A stretch of DNA of 64,000 nucleotides, taken from assembly GCF_003402535.2 (NCBI RefSeq), contig NZ_AP025170.1, positions 2,232,001 to 2,296,000 on the forward strand, in the 5' to 3' direction. The first letter of the stretch is position 1, and every line of letters begins with the position of its first letter. A program made the translations under genes and the position numbers. Under the pieces are notes generated by a model. That model worked only from the letters and a program-made list of their open reading frames with translations, was not told where the DNA came from and did no database searches. The DNA is from Cupriavidus sp. P-10 (lineage in GTDB: Bacteria; Pseudomonadota; Gammaproteobacteria; Burkholderiales; Burkholderiaceae). Of the stretch, positions 29,686-40,367 are shown piece by piece.

Positions 29686-30717
29686 TTACTCAGCGTGAAT
29701 ATCCGCAGACTTGATCACCTTGCCCCAGCGCGCCAGTTCCGCCTTCTGGTACTGAGCCAGCTGCTGCGGGTTCATGTACTTGGCCTCGGCGCCCAGTTCC
29801 TCGGCCTTCTTGCGGAAGGCTTCGGTACGCATGATCTTCTCGATCTCGCCGGTGAGCTTGTCGACCACGGCCTTGGGCGTGCCGGCCGGCGCATACATCG
29901 CGAACCACGACGACACGTCGAGATCGGGGTAGCCGGCCTCGGGTGCCGACGGCACGTCCTTCAGGCTGGGCAGGCGCGTCTTGCTGGTCACCACCAGCGG
30001 GCGCAGCTTGCCGGCGGCGATATGGCCCATCAGCGGCGGCGGCGTAGTCATGGTCAGGTCGACCGTGCCGCCCAGCAGGTCGGTGATGGCCGGGCCGGTG
30101 CCCTTGTACGGAACGTGCGCGATCTTGGTGCCGGCCATCTGGTTCAGCAGCTCGGTCGAGACATGCTGCAGCGAACCGTTGCCCGACGAGGCGTAGTTGA
30201 GCTTGTCCGGGTTGGCCTTGGCGTACGCGACCAGTTCCTTCAGCGACTTGACCGGCAGGTTCTGGCGCACTACCAGCACCTGCGGCGCCGACAGGATATT
30301 GGCTACCGGCGCGAAGTCCTTGACCGGATCCCACGACAGGTTCTTCATCAGCAGCGGCGTGATCACGTGGAAGCCCGAGTACTGCAGCATCAGCGTGTAG
30401 CCGTCCGGCTTGGCGCGCGCCACCAGCTGCGCGGCGATGCCGCCGTTGCCGCCGGGCTTGTTATCGACCACCACAGGCTGGCCAAGCGCCTTGGATAGCG
30501 GCTCCGAGATCATCCGTGCCGCGATGTCGGTGGTGCCGCCTGCCGCGGCGGATACCACCAGCGTGACCGGGCGGTTGGGATAGGCATCCTGCGCGAGCGC
30601 GGCAGGCGCCAGCCATGCAGCACCGAGCGCCGCCAGCGTGGCAGCGACGGCCTTGCGCCGGGCGGCAAAGGTAGACGTGGCGGGCCTGGCAACGATGCGT
30701 TGAAGGGCTTGTTTCAT
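29686..30717 (-). CDS. Bug-family (TctC-like) periplasmic solute-binding receptor
   Basis: A 343-residue protein with an Arg-rich N-terminus, a hydrophobic signal segment and likely cleavage after PAALA. The mature part begins QDAYPNRPVTLVVSAAAGGTTD, the family hallmark for carboxylate-binding Bug proteins, and has the usual VARAKPDGYTLML and HVPYKGTGPAITDLLGG motifs. Such receptors are greatly expanded in Cupriavidus and Bordetella and bind organic acids or amides. It follows the HMG-CoA-lyase-like gene by 50 bases, suggesting it brings in the acid that the next two enzymes process. GGAG precedes the chosen ATG. Confidence 0.9.
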   Translation of the reverse strand: MKQALQRIVARPATSTFAARRKAVAATLAALGAAWLAPAALAQDAYPNRPVTLVVSAAAGGTTDIAARMISEPLSKALGQPVVVDNKPGGNGGIAAQLVARAKPDGYTLMLQYSGFHVITPLLMKNLSWDPVKDFAPVANILSAPQVLVVRQNLPVKSLKELVAYAKANPDKLNYASSGNGSLQHVSTELLNQMAGTKIAHVPYKGTGPAITDLLGGTVDLTMTTPPPLMGHIAAGKLRPLVVTSKTRLPSLKDVPSAPEAGYPDLDVSSWFAMYAPAGTPKAVVDKLTGEIEKIMRTEAFRKKAEELGAEAKYMNPQQLAQYQKAELARWGKVIKSADIHAE

Positions 30718-30767
30718 GAGGGTCTCCATTTGTATTGCCAATGTCTTGTTGTTGTCCGGGTGCGGCG

Positions 30768-31736
30768 CTAGGCTTGCGCCGCGAAATGCTCCGCCATCCA
30801 TGCCGGCGGCTGGTGCGTGCGCAGGCGCGGGCCGGCGCTGAGCAACTGGCTGTGGATGTCGCGCCCGACCAGCGCGGGCAGGCCGGCCACCGCGTCGAGC
30901 AGCGCACCGAGATTGACGCCGGTCTGCACGCCCATGCAGTCGAACATGTGGACCAGGTCCTCGGTGCTGACGTTGCCGCTGGCACCGGGCGCGTACGGAC
31001 AGCCGCCCAGGCCGCCGGCGGCCGCGTCGAAGCGGGTCACGCCGGTCTGCCATGCCGCCAGCGCATTGGCCAGGCCCATGCCGCGCGTGTTGTGCAGGTG
31101 GATGGTCAGGCCGGTGCCGGGCAGCGCAGCCTGGAACCGCTCGCACAGTGCGGCCACTTGCGTGGGATAGGCCATGCCGGTGGTGTCGCACAGCGTGATG
31201 CCCGCCGCGCCGGCTTCGGCGAAGCGCGTGGCCAGCGCCATCACCGCGCCGGCATCGACCTCGCCCTCGAAGGGGCAGCCGAACACCGTCGACAGCGAGA
31301 TGTTGACCGGCACGCCCGCGGCGCTGGCGGCTTCGATCATCGCCAGCAACTGCGCCTGCGATTGCTCGCGCGTCATGCGCAGGTTGGCGCGGTTATGGGT
31401 CTCGCTGGCCGACATCACCAGGTTGACCTCGTCCGGCCGGCACGACAGCGCGCGCTCCAGCCCGCGCAGGTTGGGCACCAGCACGGTGTAGCGCACGCCG
31501 GGGTAGCGCTGGACCTGGTGCATCACCGCTTCGGCATCGGCCAGCGCGGGGATGGCCCGTGCCGACGTGAACGAGGTGGCTTCGATGCGGGCAAAGCCGC
31601 AGGCCGACAGCGCGTCGACGAAGGCGACCTTGCCGTCGGTAGGCACCACCACCGGCTCGATCTGCAGGCCGTCGCGCGGCGCGACTTCATTGATTTCGAC
31701 GCGGGCCGGGCCGCGCAGCTGGGCGGCGGCGCTCAT
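30768..31736 (-). CDS. Hydroxymethylglutaryl-CoA lyase family enzyme
   Basis: A 322-residue HMGL-like TIM-barrel lyase. The substrate arginine motif (EVAPRDGLQIE), the metal histidines (IHLHNTRGMG) and the catalytic-cysteine loop (GGCPYAPGASGN) are present. The family cleaves HMG-CoA to acetoacetate plus acetyl-CoA, but close relatives cleave other 3-hydroxy-3-methylacyl-CoAs, such as citramalyl-CoA. The ATG overlaps the stop of the CoA-transferase gene (ATGA), so acyl-CoA formation and cleavage are coupled. Which acid is used is not known. Confidence 0.88.
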   Translation of the reverse strand: MSAAAQLRGPARVEINEVAPRDGLQIEPVVVPTDGKVAFVDALSACGFARIEATSFTSARAIPALADAEAVMHQVQRYPGVRYTVLVPNLRGLERALSCRPDEVNLVMSASETHNRANLRMTREQSQAQLLAMIEAASAAGVPVNISLSTVFGCPFEGEVDAGAVMALATRFAEAGAAGITLCDTTGMAYPTQVAALCERFQAALPGTGLTIHLHNTRGMGLANALAAWQTGVTRFDAAAGGLGGCPYAPGASGNVSTEDLVHMFDCMGVQTGVNLGALLDAVAGLPALVGRDIHSQLLSAGPRLRTHQPPAWMAEHFAAQA

Positions 31737-32929
31737 GCGATCACCTTGCGCGCGCGCAGGTCGGCAATGGCGGCGTCATCGAAGCCCGCCTGCTTCAGCA
31801 CGGCATCGGTGTGCTCGCCCAGCGCGGGCGCGCGGTCATGGATGCCGCCCGGACTGGCCGACAGCTTGGGCACCACGCCCGGCACTTCCACGGTGAGTCC
31901 GCCGGCCGAGGTCACCGACTCGATCACGCCGCGGGCGCGGTAGTGCGGGTCTTCGGCAATGTCCTTGACGGTATAAATGCGGCCCGACGGCACCTGCGCC
32001 TCGCGCAGTACCGCCAGCACCGATTCCACGGTCTGCGTGCGGGTCCAGTCGGCGATGGCGGCATCGATCTCGTCGACACGCTTCACGCGGCCGTCGTTCT
32101 GCGCCAGCGCCGGATCCTCGGCCAGGTCAGGCCGGCCGATGGCCAGCATCATGCGCTTGAAGATGGCATCGCCGTTGGCCGCCACCAGCACGTATTCGCC
32201 GCTGCTGCAGGGATAGGCGTTGGACGGGGCGATGCCGGGCAGCGCGCCGCCGGCGGGCTGGCGCACCGCGCCGAAGGCAGAGTATTCCGGCAGCAGGCTT
32301 TCGCTCAGGTTGAACAGCGATTCATACAGCGCCACGTCGATCACCTGGCCCTCGCCGCCACGCGCATCGCGCTGGTACAGCGCGAGCAGCACGCCCATGG
32401 CGCCGTGCAGGCCGGCGATGGTGTCGCCCAGCGACAAGCCGGCACGCACCGGCGCGCGGCCCGGTTCGCCGGTCAGGTGACGCAGTCCCGCCATGGCCTC
32501 GGCCACCGCGGCAAAGCCCGGCTCGTCCTTCTTGGGGCCGGTCTGGCCGTAGCCCGACACGCGCAGCATGATCAGGCGCGGGTTGTCGGCATGCAGCACG
32601 TCCCAGCCCAGGCCCCACTTCTCCATGGTGCCGGGGCGGAAGTTCTCGATCAGCACATCGGCCTCGGCGGCCAGCTTGCGCACCAGCGCCTGCCCTTCCG
32701 GCTGGCGCAGGTCGATGCAGATCGATTCCTTGTTGCGCGACTGTGCTTCCCACCACACCGACGTGCCCTCATGCAGCATTCGCCATTTGCGCAGCGGATC
32801 GCCCTGCCCCGGCGGCTCTACCTTGATGATGTGTGCGCCGAAGTCGGCCAGGGTTTTCGCGGCAAAGGGGCCGGCGATAAGTTGTCCGAGTTCGAGAACG
32901 CGGATGCCCTCGAGGATCTGTTGCGCCAT
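31733..32929 (-). CDS. CaiB/BaiF (class III) CoA-transferase
   Basis: A 398-residue class III CoA-transferase. The start MAQQILEGIRVLELGQLIAGPFAAKTLADFGA is the standard family N-terminus, and the nucleophilic aspartate is Asp 169 in LSLGDTIAGLHG, the same position as in formyl-CoA transferase. It moves CoA between carboxylic acids. The overlap with the lyase gene suggests it activates the lyase's substrate. It is the first gene of the lyase-receptor operon. Confidence 0.9.
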   Translation of the reverse strand: MAQQILEGIRVLELGQLIAGPFAAKTLADFGAHIIKVEPPGQGDPLRKWRMLHEGTSVWWEAQSRNKESICIDLRQPEGQALVRKLAAEADVLIENFRPGTMEKWGLGWDVLHADNPRLIMLRVSGYGQTGPKKDEPGFAAVAEAMAGLRHLTGEPGRAPVRAGLSLGDTIAGLHGAMGVLLALYQRDARGGEGQVIDVALYESLFNLSESLLPEYSAFGAVRQPAGGALPGIAPSNAYPCSSGEYVLVAANGDAIFKRMMLAIGRPDLAEDPALAQNDGRVKRVDEIDAAIADWTRTQTVESVLAVLREAQVPSGRIYTVKDIAEDPHYRARGVIESVTSAGGLTVEVPGVVPKLSASPGGIHDRAPALGEHTDAVLKQAGFDDAAIADLRARKVIA

Positions 32930-33113
32930 GGCGTGTCTCCGTGCAATGCGGGGGATTTGTTGCGCCGCGGAAATCCGATCCGTTGATCGATCCCGCCGCG
33001 TCTGTCATTGGCACGGAGTGTGCCCCAGCGAGGGGCGAGCCAGGAATCGGCAATCGGAGAAGCGGGTTTTCTCGGAACGCGAAAGGCTCCGGGGGCGCTT
33101 GGCGCCCAAGGCG

Positions 33114-34019
33114 TCAGAACGGCGCCTTGTCCCCGCACAGGTGAGTGATCAGCAGCCGCGCCGACACCGTCAGCCCGGCCGGATCGCGCAGGCCGATCAG
33201 CAGCGAGCGGCGCGCCCACGCATCCTGCAGCGACACCAGCGACAAACCCATCGACTTGACGTGCGGCTCGGCCGCGATGCGCGGCAGCACGCCCACGCCC
33301 AGGCCGGCCATCACCATGCGGCACATGGCATCGAAGCTGCGCACCTGGATGCGCAGGCGGAACGGCCGGTCGAGCCGGCTGCTTTCCTCGAGCAGCCGCG
33401 CCGCCAGCGAGGTTTCCTGCGGCAGGCTGACAAAGTCGAACTCGAGCGTATCGGCGTAGCGCACCGGGCCGCGCGCAGCCAGCGGATGGTTGGGCGGCGT
33501 GATGATGACCAGCTCGTCCTGGCGGTACTCGACCGTCATCAGCCCCGCCGCCGGCGTGCGGTCGGCAAAGATGCCGACGTCGGCGCGGTTCTCCACCAGC
33601 GCGGCGACGATGTCGCGGCTGTTCTGCTCTTCCAGCTCGATGCGGATGGTTGGATGCCGCTGCATGAACGACGCCAGGTCGTCCGGCAGGAACTGCGTGA
33701 TCGCCGACGTGTTGGCGCAGACGCGCACCTGCCCGCGCACGCCGGACGCATAGTCGGACATCACCCCGGCCATGCGCTCGACATCCTGCAGGATGGTCAG
33801 CGCATGGTGGAAGCAAGCCTGTCCGGCTTCTGTCAGTTGCACGCCGGCGGCATGGCGGAAAAACAGCGGCGCACCCACCGCGGTCTCCAGGTCCGAAATG
33901 CGCTTGCTGGCGGCCGCAATGGCCAGGTGCGACTGACGCGCGCCGGCAGATATGCTGCCCTGCCGTGCCACGGCGACGAACAAGCCAAGCGTGACGAGAT
34001 CGAAGCGGGCCAGGTTCAT
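33114..34019 (-). CDS. LysR-family transcriptional regulator
   Basis: A 301-residue LysR regulator: N-terminal winged helix-turn-helix (LVTLGLFVAVARQGSISAGARQSHLAIAAASKRISDLE) and a C-terminal periplasmic-binding-protein-like effector domain. It lies upstream of the CoA-transferase gene on the same strand with a 184-base gap, not divergent as is usual, yet it probably controls that operon. A small hairpin (GGGCGC / GCGCCC) follows its stop codon. The inducer is unknown. Confidence 0.9.
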   Translation of the reverse strand: MNLARFDLVTLGLFVAVARQGSISAGARQSHLAIAAASKRISDLETAVGAPLFFRHAAGVQLTEAGQACFHHALTILQDVERMAGVMSDYASGVRGQVRVCANTSAITQFLPDDLASFMQRHPTIRIELEEQNSRDIVAALVENRADVGIFADRTPAAGLMTVEYRQDELVIITPPNHPLAARGPVRYADTLEFDFVSLPQETSLAARLLEESSRLDRPFRLRIQVRSFDAMCRMVMAGLGVGVLPRIAAEPHVKSMGLSLVSLQDAWARRSLLIGLRDPAGLTVSARLLITHLCGDKAPF

Positions 34020-34086
34020 GGGGCAGGCAGGGACGCGGAAGAATCCGGGAAGCGGCGTGCGGGCATGCAGCGCCGCGCGGCCGGGA

Positions 34087-34713
34087 TCAGAGGTTGCGGC
34101 GGTCCATCACCGCGCGCGCGATGGTGCCGGCATCGACGTACTCCAGCTCGCCGCCGACCGGCACGCCGCGCGCCAGGCGCGACACCTTGAGGCCGCGCGC
34201 CTTCAGCATTTCGCCGATATAGTGGGCGGTGGCCTCGCCTTCGCTGGTGAAGTTGGTGGCGACGATGACTTCGCCGACCGGGCCGCCCAGCTCCGGCTCG
34301 GTGGCGCGCGCCAGCAGCCGGTCCAGGTGGATCTCGCGCGGGCCGATACCGTCCAGCGGCGACAGCCGGCCCATCAGCACGAAGTACTTGCCGCGGTAAG
34401 TCAGCGTCTGCTCGATCATGACCTGGTCGGCCGGCGTTTCCACCACGCACAGCAGCGCGGCGTCGCGGCGGTCATCCAGGCAGGTCTCGCAGATCTCCTG
34501 CTCGGTGAAGGTGTTGCAGCGCTGGCAGTGGCGGATATGGTCCGCCGCGCCGCGCAGCGCGTCGCCCAGCTTGCGCGCGCCCTCGCGGTCGTGCTGCAGC
34601 AGGTGGTAGGCCATGCGCTGGGCGGACTTGGGCCCGACGCCCGGCAGCACCCGCAGCGCCTCGACCAGCGCCTGCAGCGAAGTCGGCGCGGAACCCTTCA
34701 CACCCGCTTTCAC
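34087..34713 (-). CDS. recR: Recombination mediator RecR
   Basis: About 208 residues. It has the N-terminal helix-hairpin-helix ([20 protein letters not shown]), a C4 zinc finger ([16 protein letters not shown]) and a Toprim domain ([17 protein letters not shown]). RecR with RecF/RecO loads RecA on gapped DNA. The start is a GTG (giving [10 protein letters not shown]) preceded by AAGG, 8 bases after the ybaB stop; a second GTG four codons later is possible. The order dnaX-ybaB-recR is widely conserved. Confidence 0.95.
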   Translation of the reverse strand: MKAGVKGSAPTSLQALVEALRVLPGVGPKSAQRMAYHLLQHDREGARKLGDALRGAADHIRHCQRCNTFTEQEICETCLDDRRDAALLCVVETPADQVMIEQTLTYRGKYFVLMGRLSPLDGIGPREIHLDRLLARATEPELGGPVGEVIVATNFTSEGEATAHYIGEMLKARGLKVSRLARGVPVGGELEYVDAGTIARAVMDRRNL

Positions 34714-34721
34714 GCTTGCCT

Positions 34722-35054
34722 TCAGAACGGCAGCTTGAAGCCCGGGGGCAGCGGCAGGCCCGAGGTCATCGAGCCCATCTTTTCCTGCGTGGTGGCCTCG
34801 GCCTTGCGCACGGCGTCGTTGAAGGCGGCGGCGACCAGGTCCTCCAGCAGGTCCTTGTCCTCGCCCTCGGCCAGCAGGCTGGGGTCGATGGTGACGCGCT
34901 TGACGTCGTTCTTGCAGGTCATGACCACCTTGACGAGACCGGCGCCGGACTGGCCCTCGACCTCGATCTGGGCCAGCTGCTCCTGCATCTTCTTCATGTT
35001 TTCCTGCATCTGCTGGGCTTGCTTCATCAGCCCGGCGAGTTGACCTTTCATCAT
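34722..35054 (-). CDS. YbaB/EbfC nucleoid-associated protein
   Basis: A 110-residue DNA-binding protein of the YbaB/EbfC family, starting [27 protein letters not shown] with a Met/Gln-rich coiled coil and ending [12 protein letters not shown]. It binds DNA as a homodimer and is nearly always encoded between dnaX and recR, as here. GGAG lies about 10 bases before the first of two adjacent ATG codons. Confidence 0.95.
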   Translation of the reverse strand: MMKGQLAGLMKQAQQMQENMKKMQEQLAQIEVEGQSGAGLVKVVMTCKNDVKRVTIDPSLLAEGEDKDLLEDLVAAAFNDAVRKAEATTQEKMGSMTSGLPLPPGFKLPF

Positions 35055-35125
35055 GATGGAACGCTCCTGGATTCGGTAGGAAATTCGGTGGTGGAAATTC
35101 GTGGCGGATGGTGCGGACCGGGCCG

Positions 35126-37552
35126 TCAGGCCGCGCGCGGCTGGATCGAGCCTGGCACGATCTGGCCGCCAAAGTCGCGCAGCAGCCCTTGCACGAAGGG
35201 ATCGGCCTCGATCACGGCCTCGGCTTCGCGCTGGCGCTCGGCACGTGCCTGGGCATCGGCCGCCGCGGCGGTGACCGCGACCGCGCCGACTTCGCACAGC
35301 ACGCGCACCGGCTGGCCGAAGTGGTCGCACAGTGCCTGCTGCACGCGTTCGGCGACGCCGTTCTCGCCGAGGGCGGCCACCGGGATGCGCAGGTTGAAGG
35401 TGGTGCCGACCACCTGCGTCAGTTCGCTCTGGTATGCAAGTTGTTGCGCCAGGCCCTTGAGCGGCAGGCCAGCAGCCAACACCGGCCAGTCGCCGGTGAA
35501 GACCGGCGGCGAGCCGTCTTCGCCCGCTGCGGGCGGGCGTGGGGCGACGTACCTGGCGCCCTCGGCCGGTGCAGTTGGCGCCGCGGTCTCGCGCGCGGGC
35601 TCGGCTTCGCGCACGGGCGCGCTGGCGGGCCTGGGGGCGACGTTCCGTGCGCCGTTGCCTGGATTGGCACGTGCCGGCGGCTCGCCGAAACCGTTGTCGC
35701 TGAAACCGTTGTCGCTGAAACCGTTGTCGCTGAAACCGTTGTCACGCTCGTCCGCACGGAAACCCGGGTCGCTGTCATAGGGGCCGATGACCGGCAAGTC
35801 CGGCGGCAGGTCTTCCCATGGCGGCACATCGCTGCCGCCGGAAATCTCCCACGGCGGCACCGATTCGGGTTCAGGCTGGCGCGCGGCCGGAGCCGGCCTG
35901 GCGGGCGCCGCCGAGGGCTGCGGCACAGCGCGCTGCGCCGGTGCCTGGGCTTGCGCGGGCGGCTGCGGAGCCGGCCGGGCCGGAGCCGCGGCAGGACGGC
36001 TCACGGCAGCGGCACCCGGCGCGCGCAAAGGCTGTGCCGGCGGACGCTGCGCGGGAGCCGCTGCGGCGGCGGGCGCGGCAGGCGGCGGGGCATTCCGCGA
36101 GCCACCGCGCGCGGATGCGGCACGTGCGGCCGCCAGCGCGGCACGGGCCGGCGACATGGCAGCGTCTGGCGCGGAGCGCGCTGGTGCGGCGGCCGCAGCC
36201 GGTACAGCCGATACAGCCGGCGCGGCGGACCTGGCCACGGGTTCGGATACGGGTGCCGGCGCGGCCGGCTTTGCCGCCGCCGGCATCGGCGCCGCTATAG
36301 CGGCAGGGGCGGCTGCCACCGCGGGCGCAGCCGCCACCGCGGCATGCCGGGGCGTGGCCGGATCGGCTGCCAGCGCCGCATTGCGCGGGCGCGACGGCGC
36401 GGCGCCGCCACCCTGCCCTTGCGCGACGGTCGGGGGCGTCGGCTCCGGCGACGCCGACGGCCGGAACGCCAGCATGCGCAGCAGCGTCATGGTAAAGCCG
36501 GCATACTCGTCCGGCGCCAGCGCCAGCTCATTGCGGCCGAGGTTGGCAATCTGGTAGAACAGCTGCACTTCCTGCGCGTCGAACACGCCGGCGAGGCGGC
36601 GCACATCGTCCGCCTCCGGCCATTCGTCCTGCACCGAAGCCGGCACGGCCTGCGCCAGCGCCACCTTGTGCAGCAGCGAACCCAGGTCCTGCAGCGCGCC
36701 GGCGAACGACAGGCTGCGGTCGGCCATGGCATCGGCAATGCCCAGCATGGCGGCGCCGTCCTCGGCGGCGAGCGCATCGAGCAGCTGCACCAGGTAGCCC
36801 TGGTCGATCGCGCCCAGCATGCCGCGCACCGCTTCCTCGGAGACCTCACCCGCGCTGTAGGCGATCGCCTGGTCGGTCAGCGACAGCGCATCGCGCATCG
36901 AGCCATGCGCGGCCTGCGCCAGCAGCCGCAGCGCGTTGCCGTCATGGCCGATGCCTTCCTGCGCCAGGATATGGTCCAGGTGCGAGACGATATGCCCCGG
37001 GGGCATCTGCTTGAGGTTGAACTGCAGGCAGCGCGACAGCACCGTGACCGGGATCTTCTGCGGATCGGTGGTGGCGAGGATGAACTTGACGTGCCCGGGC
37101 GGCTCTTCCAGCGTCTTCAGCATGGCGTTGAAGGCGTGGTTGGTGAGCATGTGCACTTCGTCGATCATGTAGACCTTGAAGCGCCCGGTGCCTGGGGCAT
37201 AGACCGCCTTGTCGAGCAACTGCGCCATCTCGTCGACGCCGCGGTTGGAGGCGGCGTCCATCTCGATGTAGTCGACGAAGCGGCCGCTGTCGATCTCGGT
37301 GCAGGCCTTGCACACCCCGCATGGCTGGGCGGTGATGCCGCCGTTGCCGTCAGCGCCGGTGCAGTTCAGGGCCTTGGCCAGGATCCGCGACAGCGTGGTC
37401 TTGCCGACCCCGCGCGTGCCGGTGAAGAGGTAGGCGTGGTGCAGCCGCTGCTGTTCCAGCGCGTGCGTGAGCGCGCGGACCACGTGCTCCTGGCCGACCA
37501 GCGTGGTGAAATCCCTGGGGCGCCATTTGCGCGCTAGAACTTGATAACTCAT
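35126..37552 (-). CDS. dnaX: DNA polymerase III subunit gamma/tau
   Basis: An 808-residue clamp-loader ATPase. Domain I has Walker A ([14 protein letters not shown]), the zinc cysteines (CTG...CGVCKACTE) and Walker B (YMIDEVHML) with sensor 1 (LATTDPQ). Residues 370-690 are a long Ala/Pro-rich linker, unlike E. coli tau, and contain a four-copy 5-residue repeat (SDNGF). The C-terminal 120 residues are the tau domain that contacts the polymerase alpha subunit and the helicase. I see no A-rich slippery site like the one that makes gamma in E. coli. Confidence 0.95.
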   Translation of the reverse strand: MSYQVLARKWRPRDFTTLVGQEHVVRALTHALEQQRLHHAYLFTGTRGVGKTTLSRILAKALNCTGADGNGGITAQPCGVCKACTEIDSGRFVDYIEMDAASNRGVDEMAQLLDKAVYAPGTGRFKVYMIDEVHMLTNHAFNAMLKTLEEPPGHVKFILATTDPQKIPVTVLSRCLQFNLKQMPPGHIVSHLDHILAQEGIGHDGNALRLLAQAAHGSMRDALSLTDQAIAYSAGEVSEEAVRGMLGAIDQGYLVQLLDALAAEDGAAMLGIADAMADRSLSFAGALQDLGSLLHKVALAQAVPASVQDEWPEADDVRRLAGVFDAQEVQLFYQIANLGRNELALAPDEYAGFTMTLLRMLAFRPSASPEPTPPTVAQGQGGGAAPSRPRNAALAADPATPRHAAVAAAPAVAAAPAAIAAPMPAAAKPAAPAPVSEPVARSAAPAVSAVPAAAAAPARSAPDAAMSPARAALAAARAASARGGSRNAPPPAAPAAAAAPAQRPPAQPLRAPGAAAVSRPAAAPARPAPQPPAQAQAPAQRAVPQPSAAPARPAPAARQPEPESVPPWEISGGSDVPPWEDLPPDLPVIGPYDSDPGFRADERDNGFSDNGFSDNGFSDNGFGEPPARANPGNGARNVAPRPASAPVREAEPARETAAPTAPAEGARYVAPRPPAAGEDGSPPVFTGDWPVLAAGLPLKGLAQQLAYQSELTQVVGTTFNLRIPVAALGENGVAERVQQALCDHFGQPVRVLCEVGAVAVTAAAADAQARAERQREAEAVIEADPFVQGLLRDFGGQIVPGSIQPRAA
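35687..35746. repeat. 15-bp tandem repeat inside dnaX
   Basis: Three exact copies of GAAACCGTTGTCGCT followed by a fourth with two changed bases at its end. In the dnaX frame they encode repeated S/R-D-N-G-F. As the unit is a multiple of three, copy-number change would not break the frame. Confidence 0.9.
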
Positions 37553-37672
37553 GGCGGCGATTGTAGCAAATGGCGACCGCCCGCTGCCCGCCGCCGGGCC
37601 GGAGTTTGCGGCCTGGAGCGCAGGCCCGCCGGCGGCGCCGCGCCGCTGGCGGGTTTCAGGCGCGGGGCGACT

Positions 37673-40159
37673 TCAGCCGCATTCGCCCACGTAGCCGCAA
37701 TTCGCGCATTTCGCACAGCCATCGACCTTGTGCAGGGCGTGCGCGCCACACTCCGGGCAAGGCTTGCCGGTACCCACCCCGGGGGTGACCACGCCCGCGC
37801 CGGCCTGGACGGCGGACCCGGCATCCGCGGCCAGCGCCGCCCCGCCGCTCTCGCGCTGCGCCAGCCGGGCCGCCAGCGCCGCCACCGGCACCTGCCCGCC
37901 TTCGGCATCGAGGAAGCCGCGCTTGATCAGGATGCGCTGCAGCGCGTAGCCCAGCGCCGCCACCTCCGAGTCATGGAAGCGCGGCACCTCGGTGCCGTCC
38001 TGCCGCACCAGCGCGCCGTAGCGCACGGTGCCCTTGTCCCACACCACGTTGCGCATGTCGGCCAGCGCCTTGGCGACCGAGCCGCCCGAGCGCGCCACCA
38101 TCGACAGCAGCCGCATGGTCGAGGTGATCCACTGCTGGCCCTCGCTGCGCTGCCCGGCCGGCATGAAGAATTCCACCGGCCGCTCGATCGCCACCGGGCT
38201 GCCGTCGATGACGCCGGCCACGCGCATGAAATTGACGGTCAGGTAGACGGTCTTGTGGCCCTCGTAGGTCAGGTACTCGACCTTGGAGGTCACGCCCTCC
38301 AGATCGCCGACTGGCCGGCTGTTGAACGGGCGCACCAGCGGGTTGTCATCAGCCACCGTTGCAGACGCTGCCGCCGGCGCGTCGACCGACAGCACTGCGC
38401 CAAGCACCGAATTGGGGCGATAGGTCGCCAGCCCTTTCAGCCCCGCCTGCCACGCCTCCAGGTACAGGTGGCGGAAGGCCTCGTACGGATAGTCCTCTGG
38501 CACGTTGACGGTCTTGCTGATGCTGGTGTCGATATACGGCTGCACCGCCTCCAGCATGCGCATATGATCCAGCGCCGACATCTGCAGCGCCGTGACGAAG
38601 CTGTCCGGCAACTGCGCCATGTCGGCGCCCATGTGACGGTAGAGGCGCCAGGCGTGGTCCGCCACCTCGAACGAGCGGTAGCTGTTGTCCGGCATCCGCT
38701 TGCGGCGGTTATAGGTCCAGGAGAAGGCCGGCTCGATGCCGTTGGAGGCATTGTCGGCAAACGCCAGCGTGATCGTGCCGGTCGGCGCGATCGACAGCAG
38801 GTGCGAGTTGCGCAGGCCGTTGCGCGCAATGGCATCGCGCACGGCCTGTGGCAACCGGCTGGCGAAGCCGCTGCTCAGGTAGGCGTCGACATCCAGCAGC
38901 GGGAAGGCACCCTTCTGTGCCGCCAGTTCGGTCGAGGCCAGGTAGGCCTCGTCACGCATGCGTTCGGCAATGCGCGCCGCCAGTTGCCGCGCCGGCTCGG
39001 TGTCGTAGCGCAGGCCCAGCATCACCAGCGCGCTGCCCAGCCCCAGGAAGCCCAGCCCCACGCGGCGCTTGGCATGAGCCTCGGCCTGCTGCGCCGGCAA
39101 CGGCCAGAAGGTCACGTCGAGCACATTGTCGAGCATGCGCGTGGCCACGCGCACCACCTCGGCAAAGGCATCGAAATCGAATTCAGCCTGCGCCGAGAAC
39201 GGCTGGCGCACGAAGCGCGTCAGGTCGATCGAGCCCAGGCAGCAGCAGCCATACGGCGGCAGCGGCTGCTCCGCGCAGGGATTGGTGGCCTCGATGCGCT
39301 CGCAGTAATAGAGGTTGTTGTCGGCGTTGATGCGCGACAGGAACAGGATGCCGGGCTCGGCGTGGTCGTAGGTGGCCTGCATCACCTGGTCCCACAATTG
39401 CCGCGCCGGCAAGCGGCGGTACACCCACTGGTCGTCGTCGCGGCGGTAAGCGCCGGCGGCAATCATGTCGACGCCGGGCTCGGCTTCATGGATCAGCTCG
39501 ATCTCGCCATCGTCCTGCACCGCGCGCATGAATTCGTCGGTCACGCCGATCGAGATATTGAAGTTGGTCAGGTCGCCCTTGTCCTTGGCGTGGATAAAGC
39601 TTTCGACATCCGGATGGTCGCAGCGCAGCACGCCCATCTGCGCGCCGCGGCGCGCGCCAGCGGATTCCACGGTCGCGCACGAGGCATCGAACACCTTCAT
39701 GAACGACACCGGCCCAGACGCGCGCGAATGCGTCGCGCGCACCAGCGCGCCCGCCGGCCGGATCGCCGAAAAGTCATAGCCGACGCCGCCACCGCGACGC
39801 ATGGTCTCGGCCGCCTGCGCCACCGCGGTGTAAATGCTGGGCCGCCCGTCCCGCGCTTCCGACACCGAATCACCCACCGGCTGCACGAAACAGTTGATCA
39901 GCGTGGCCTGGATGCCGGTTCCCGCAGCGGAATTGATGCGCCCGGCGGGCACGAAGCCGTTTTCCTGCGCCCACAGGAAGCGCGCGCTCCAGGCCTCGCG
40001 CTCGTCCTCGGGCTCGGCCTGTGCCAGCGCGCGCGCCACGCGCTGCCTGACCTCGGCAATGCTGTGCTCTTCGCCCTTGGCGTATTTTTCGATCAGGACT
40101 TCGGTGGAGATTTCCTGCGGCGCCATGGCACCGCGAATGATCTGGTCGTTTGCGTTCAT
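37673..40159 (-). CDS. nrdJ: Adenosylcobalamin-dependent ribonucleotide reductase (class II)
   Basis: An 828-residue ribonucleoside-diphosphate reductase that uses coenzyme B12 to make its thiyl radical. Seen motifs include the finger-loop region [23 protein letters not shown] with the active-site Cys and Glu, [12 protein letters not shown], and the late [10 protein letters not shown]. The C-terminus is a zinc ribbon ([25 protein letters not shown]), typical of class II NrdJ. It needs no NrdB partner and works with or without oxygen. The ATG giving [10 protein letters not shown] was chosen; an upstream GTG is possible. No cobalamin riboswitch or NrdR box was recognised in the 215 bases before it. 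Confidence 0.94.
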   Translation of the reverse strand: MNANDQIIRGAMAPQEISTEVLIEKYAKGEEHSIAEVRQRVARALAQAEPEDEREAWSARFLWAQENGFVPAGRINSAAGTGIQATLINCFVQPVGDSVSEARDGRPSIYTAVAQAAETMRRGGGVGYDFSAIRPAGALVRATHSRASGPVSFMKVFDASCATVESAGARRGAQMGVLRCDHPDVESFIHAKDKGDLTNFNISIGVTDEFMRAVQDDGEIELIHEAEPGVDMIAAGAYRRDDDQWVYRRLPARQLWDQVMQATYDHAEPGILFLSRINADNNLYYCERIEATNPCAEQPLPPYGCCCLGSIDLTRFVRQPFSAQAEFDFDAFAEVVRVATRMLDNVLDVTFWPLPAQQAEAHAKRRVGLGFLGLGSALVMLGLRYDTEPARQLAARIAERMRDEAYLASTELAAQKGAFPLLDVDAYLSSGFASRLPQAVRDAIARNGLRNSHLLSIAPTGTITLAFADNASNGIEPAFSWTYNRRKRMPDNSYRSFEVADHAWRLYRHMGADMAQLPDSFVTALQMSALDHMRMLEAVQPYIDTSISKTVNVPEDYPYEAFRHLYLEAWQAGLKGLATYRPNSVLGAVLSVDAPAAASATVADDNPLVRPFNSRPVGDLEGVTSKVEYLTYEGHKTVYLTVNFMRVAGVIDGSPVAIERPVEFFMPAGQRSEGQQWITSTMRLLSMVARSGGSVAKALADMRNVVWDKGTVRYGALVRQDGTEVPRFHDSEVAALGYALQRILIKRGFLDAEGGQVPVAALAARLAQRESGGAALAADAGSAVQAGAGVVTPGVGTGKPCPECGAHALHKVDGCAKCANCGYVGECG

Positions 40160-40361
40160 GTCTGGGCTCACCACGCTCCGAAGGTTGGTGATTCAGTGGG
40201 TCCGGGACGCACCGCCGGTGCGCCGCGCCGCGAAAGTGCGGCGGCCTGCCATGGTCGGGCCCGCGCGGCTGGCATCGCCTGCGCCAGATCAAGCCGCGGC
40301 GTTGCCAAACGCAATGACCCGCGCGTGGTGAGGCAATTCGACGCGATCGCCCAGACTAGGT

Positions 40362-40367
40362 TACAAT
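40362..40367 (+). promoter_or_regulatory. -10 element of the SRP RNA promoter
   Basis: TACAAT lies 8 bases before the 5' end of the SRP RNA. A weak -35 candidate (TTCGAC) is 19 bases upstream. Confidence 0.55.

Noticed and set aside
33093..33107. GGGCGC/GCGCCC hairpin after the LysR gene as a terminator
   Set aside because: The stem is only six pairs with no T-run on the minus strand; noted but too weak to list as a terminator.
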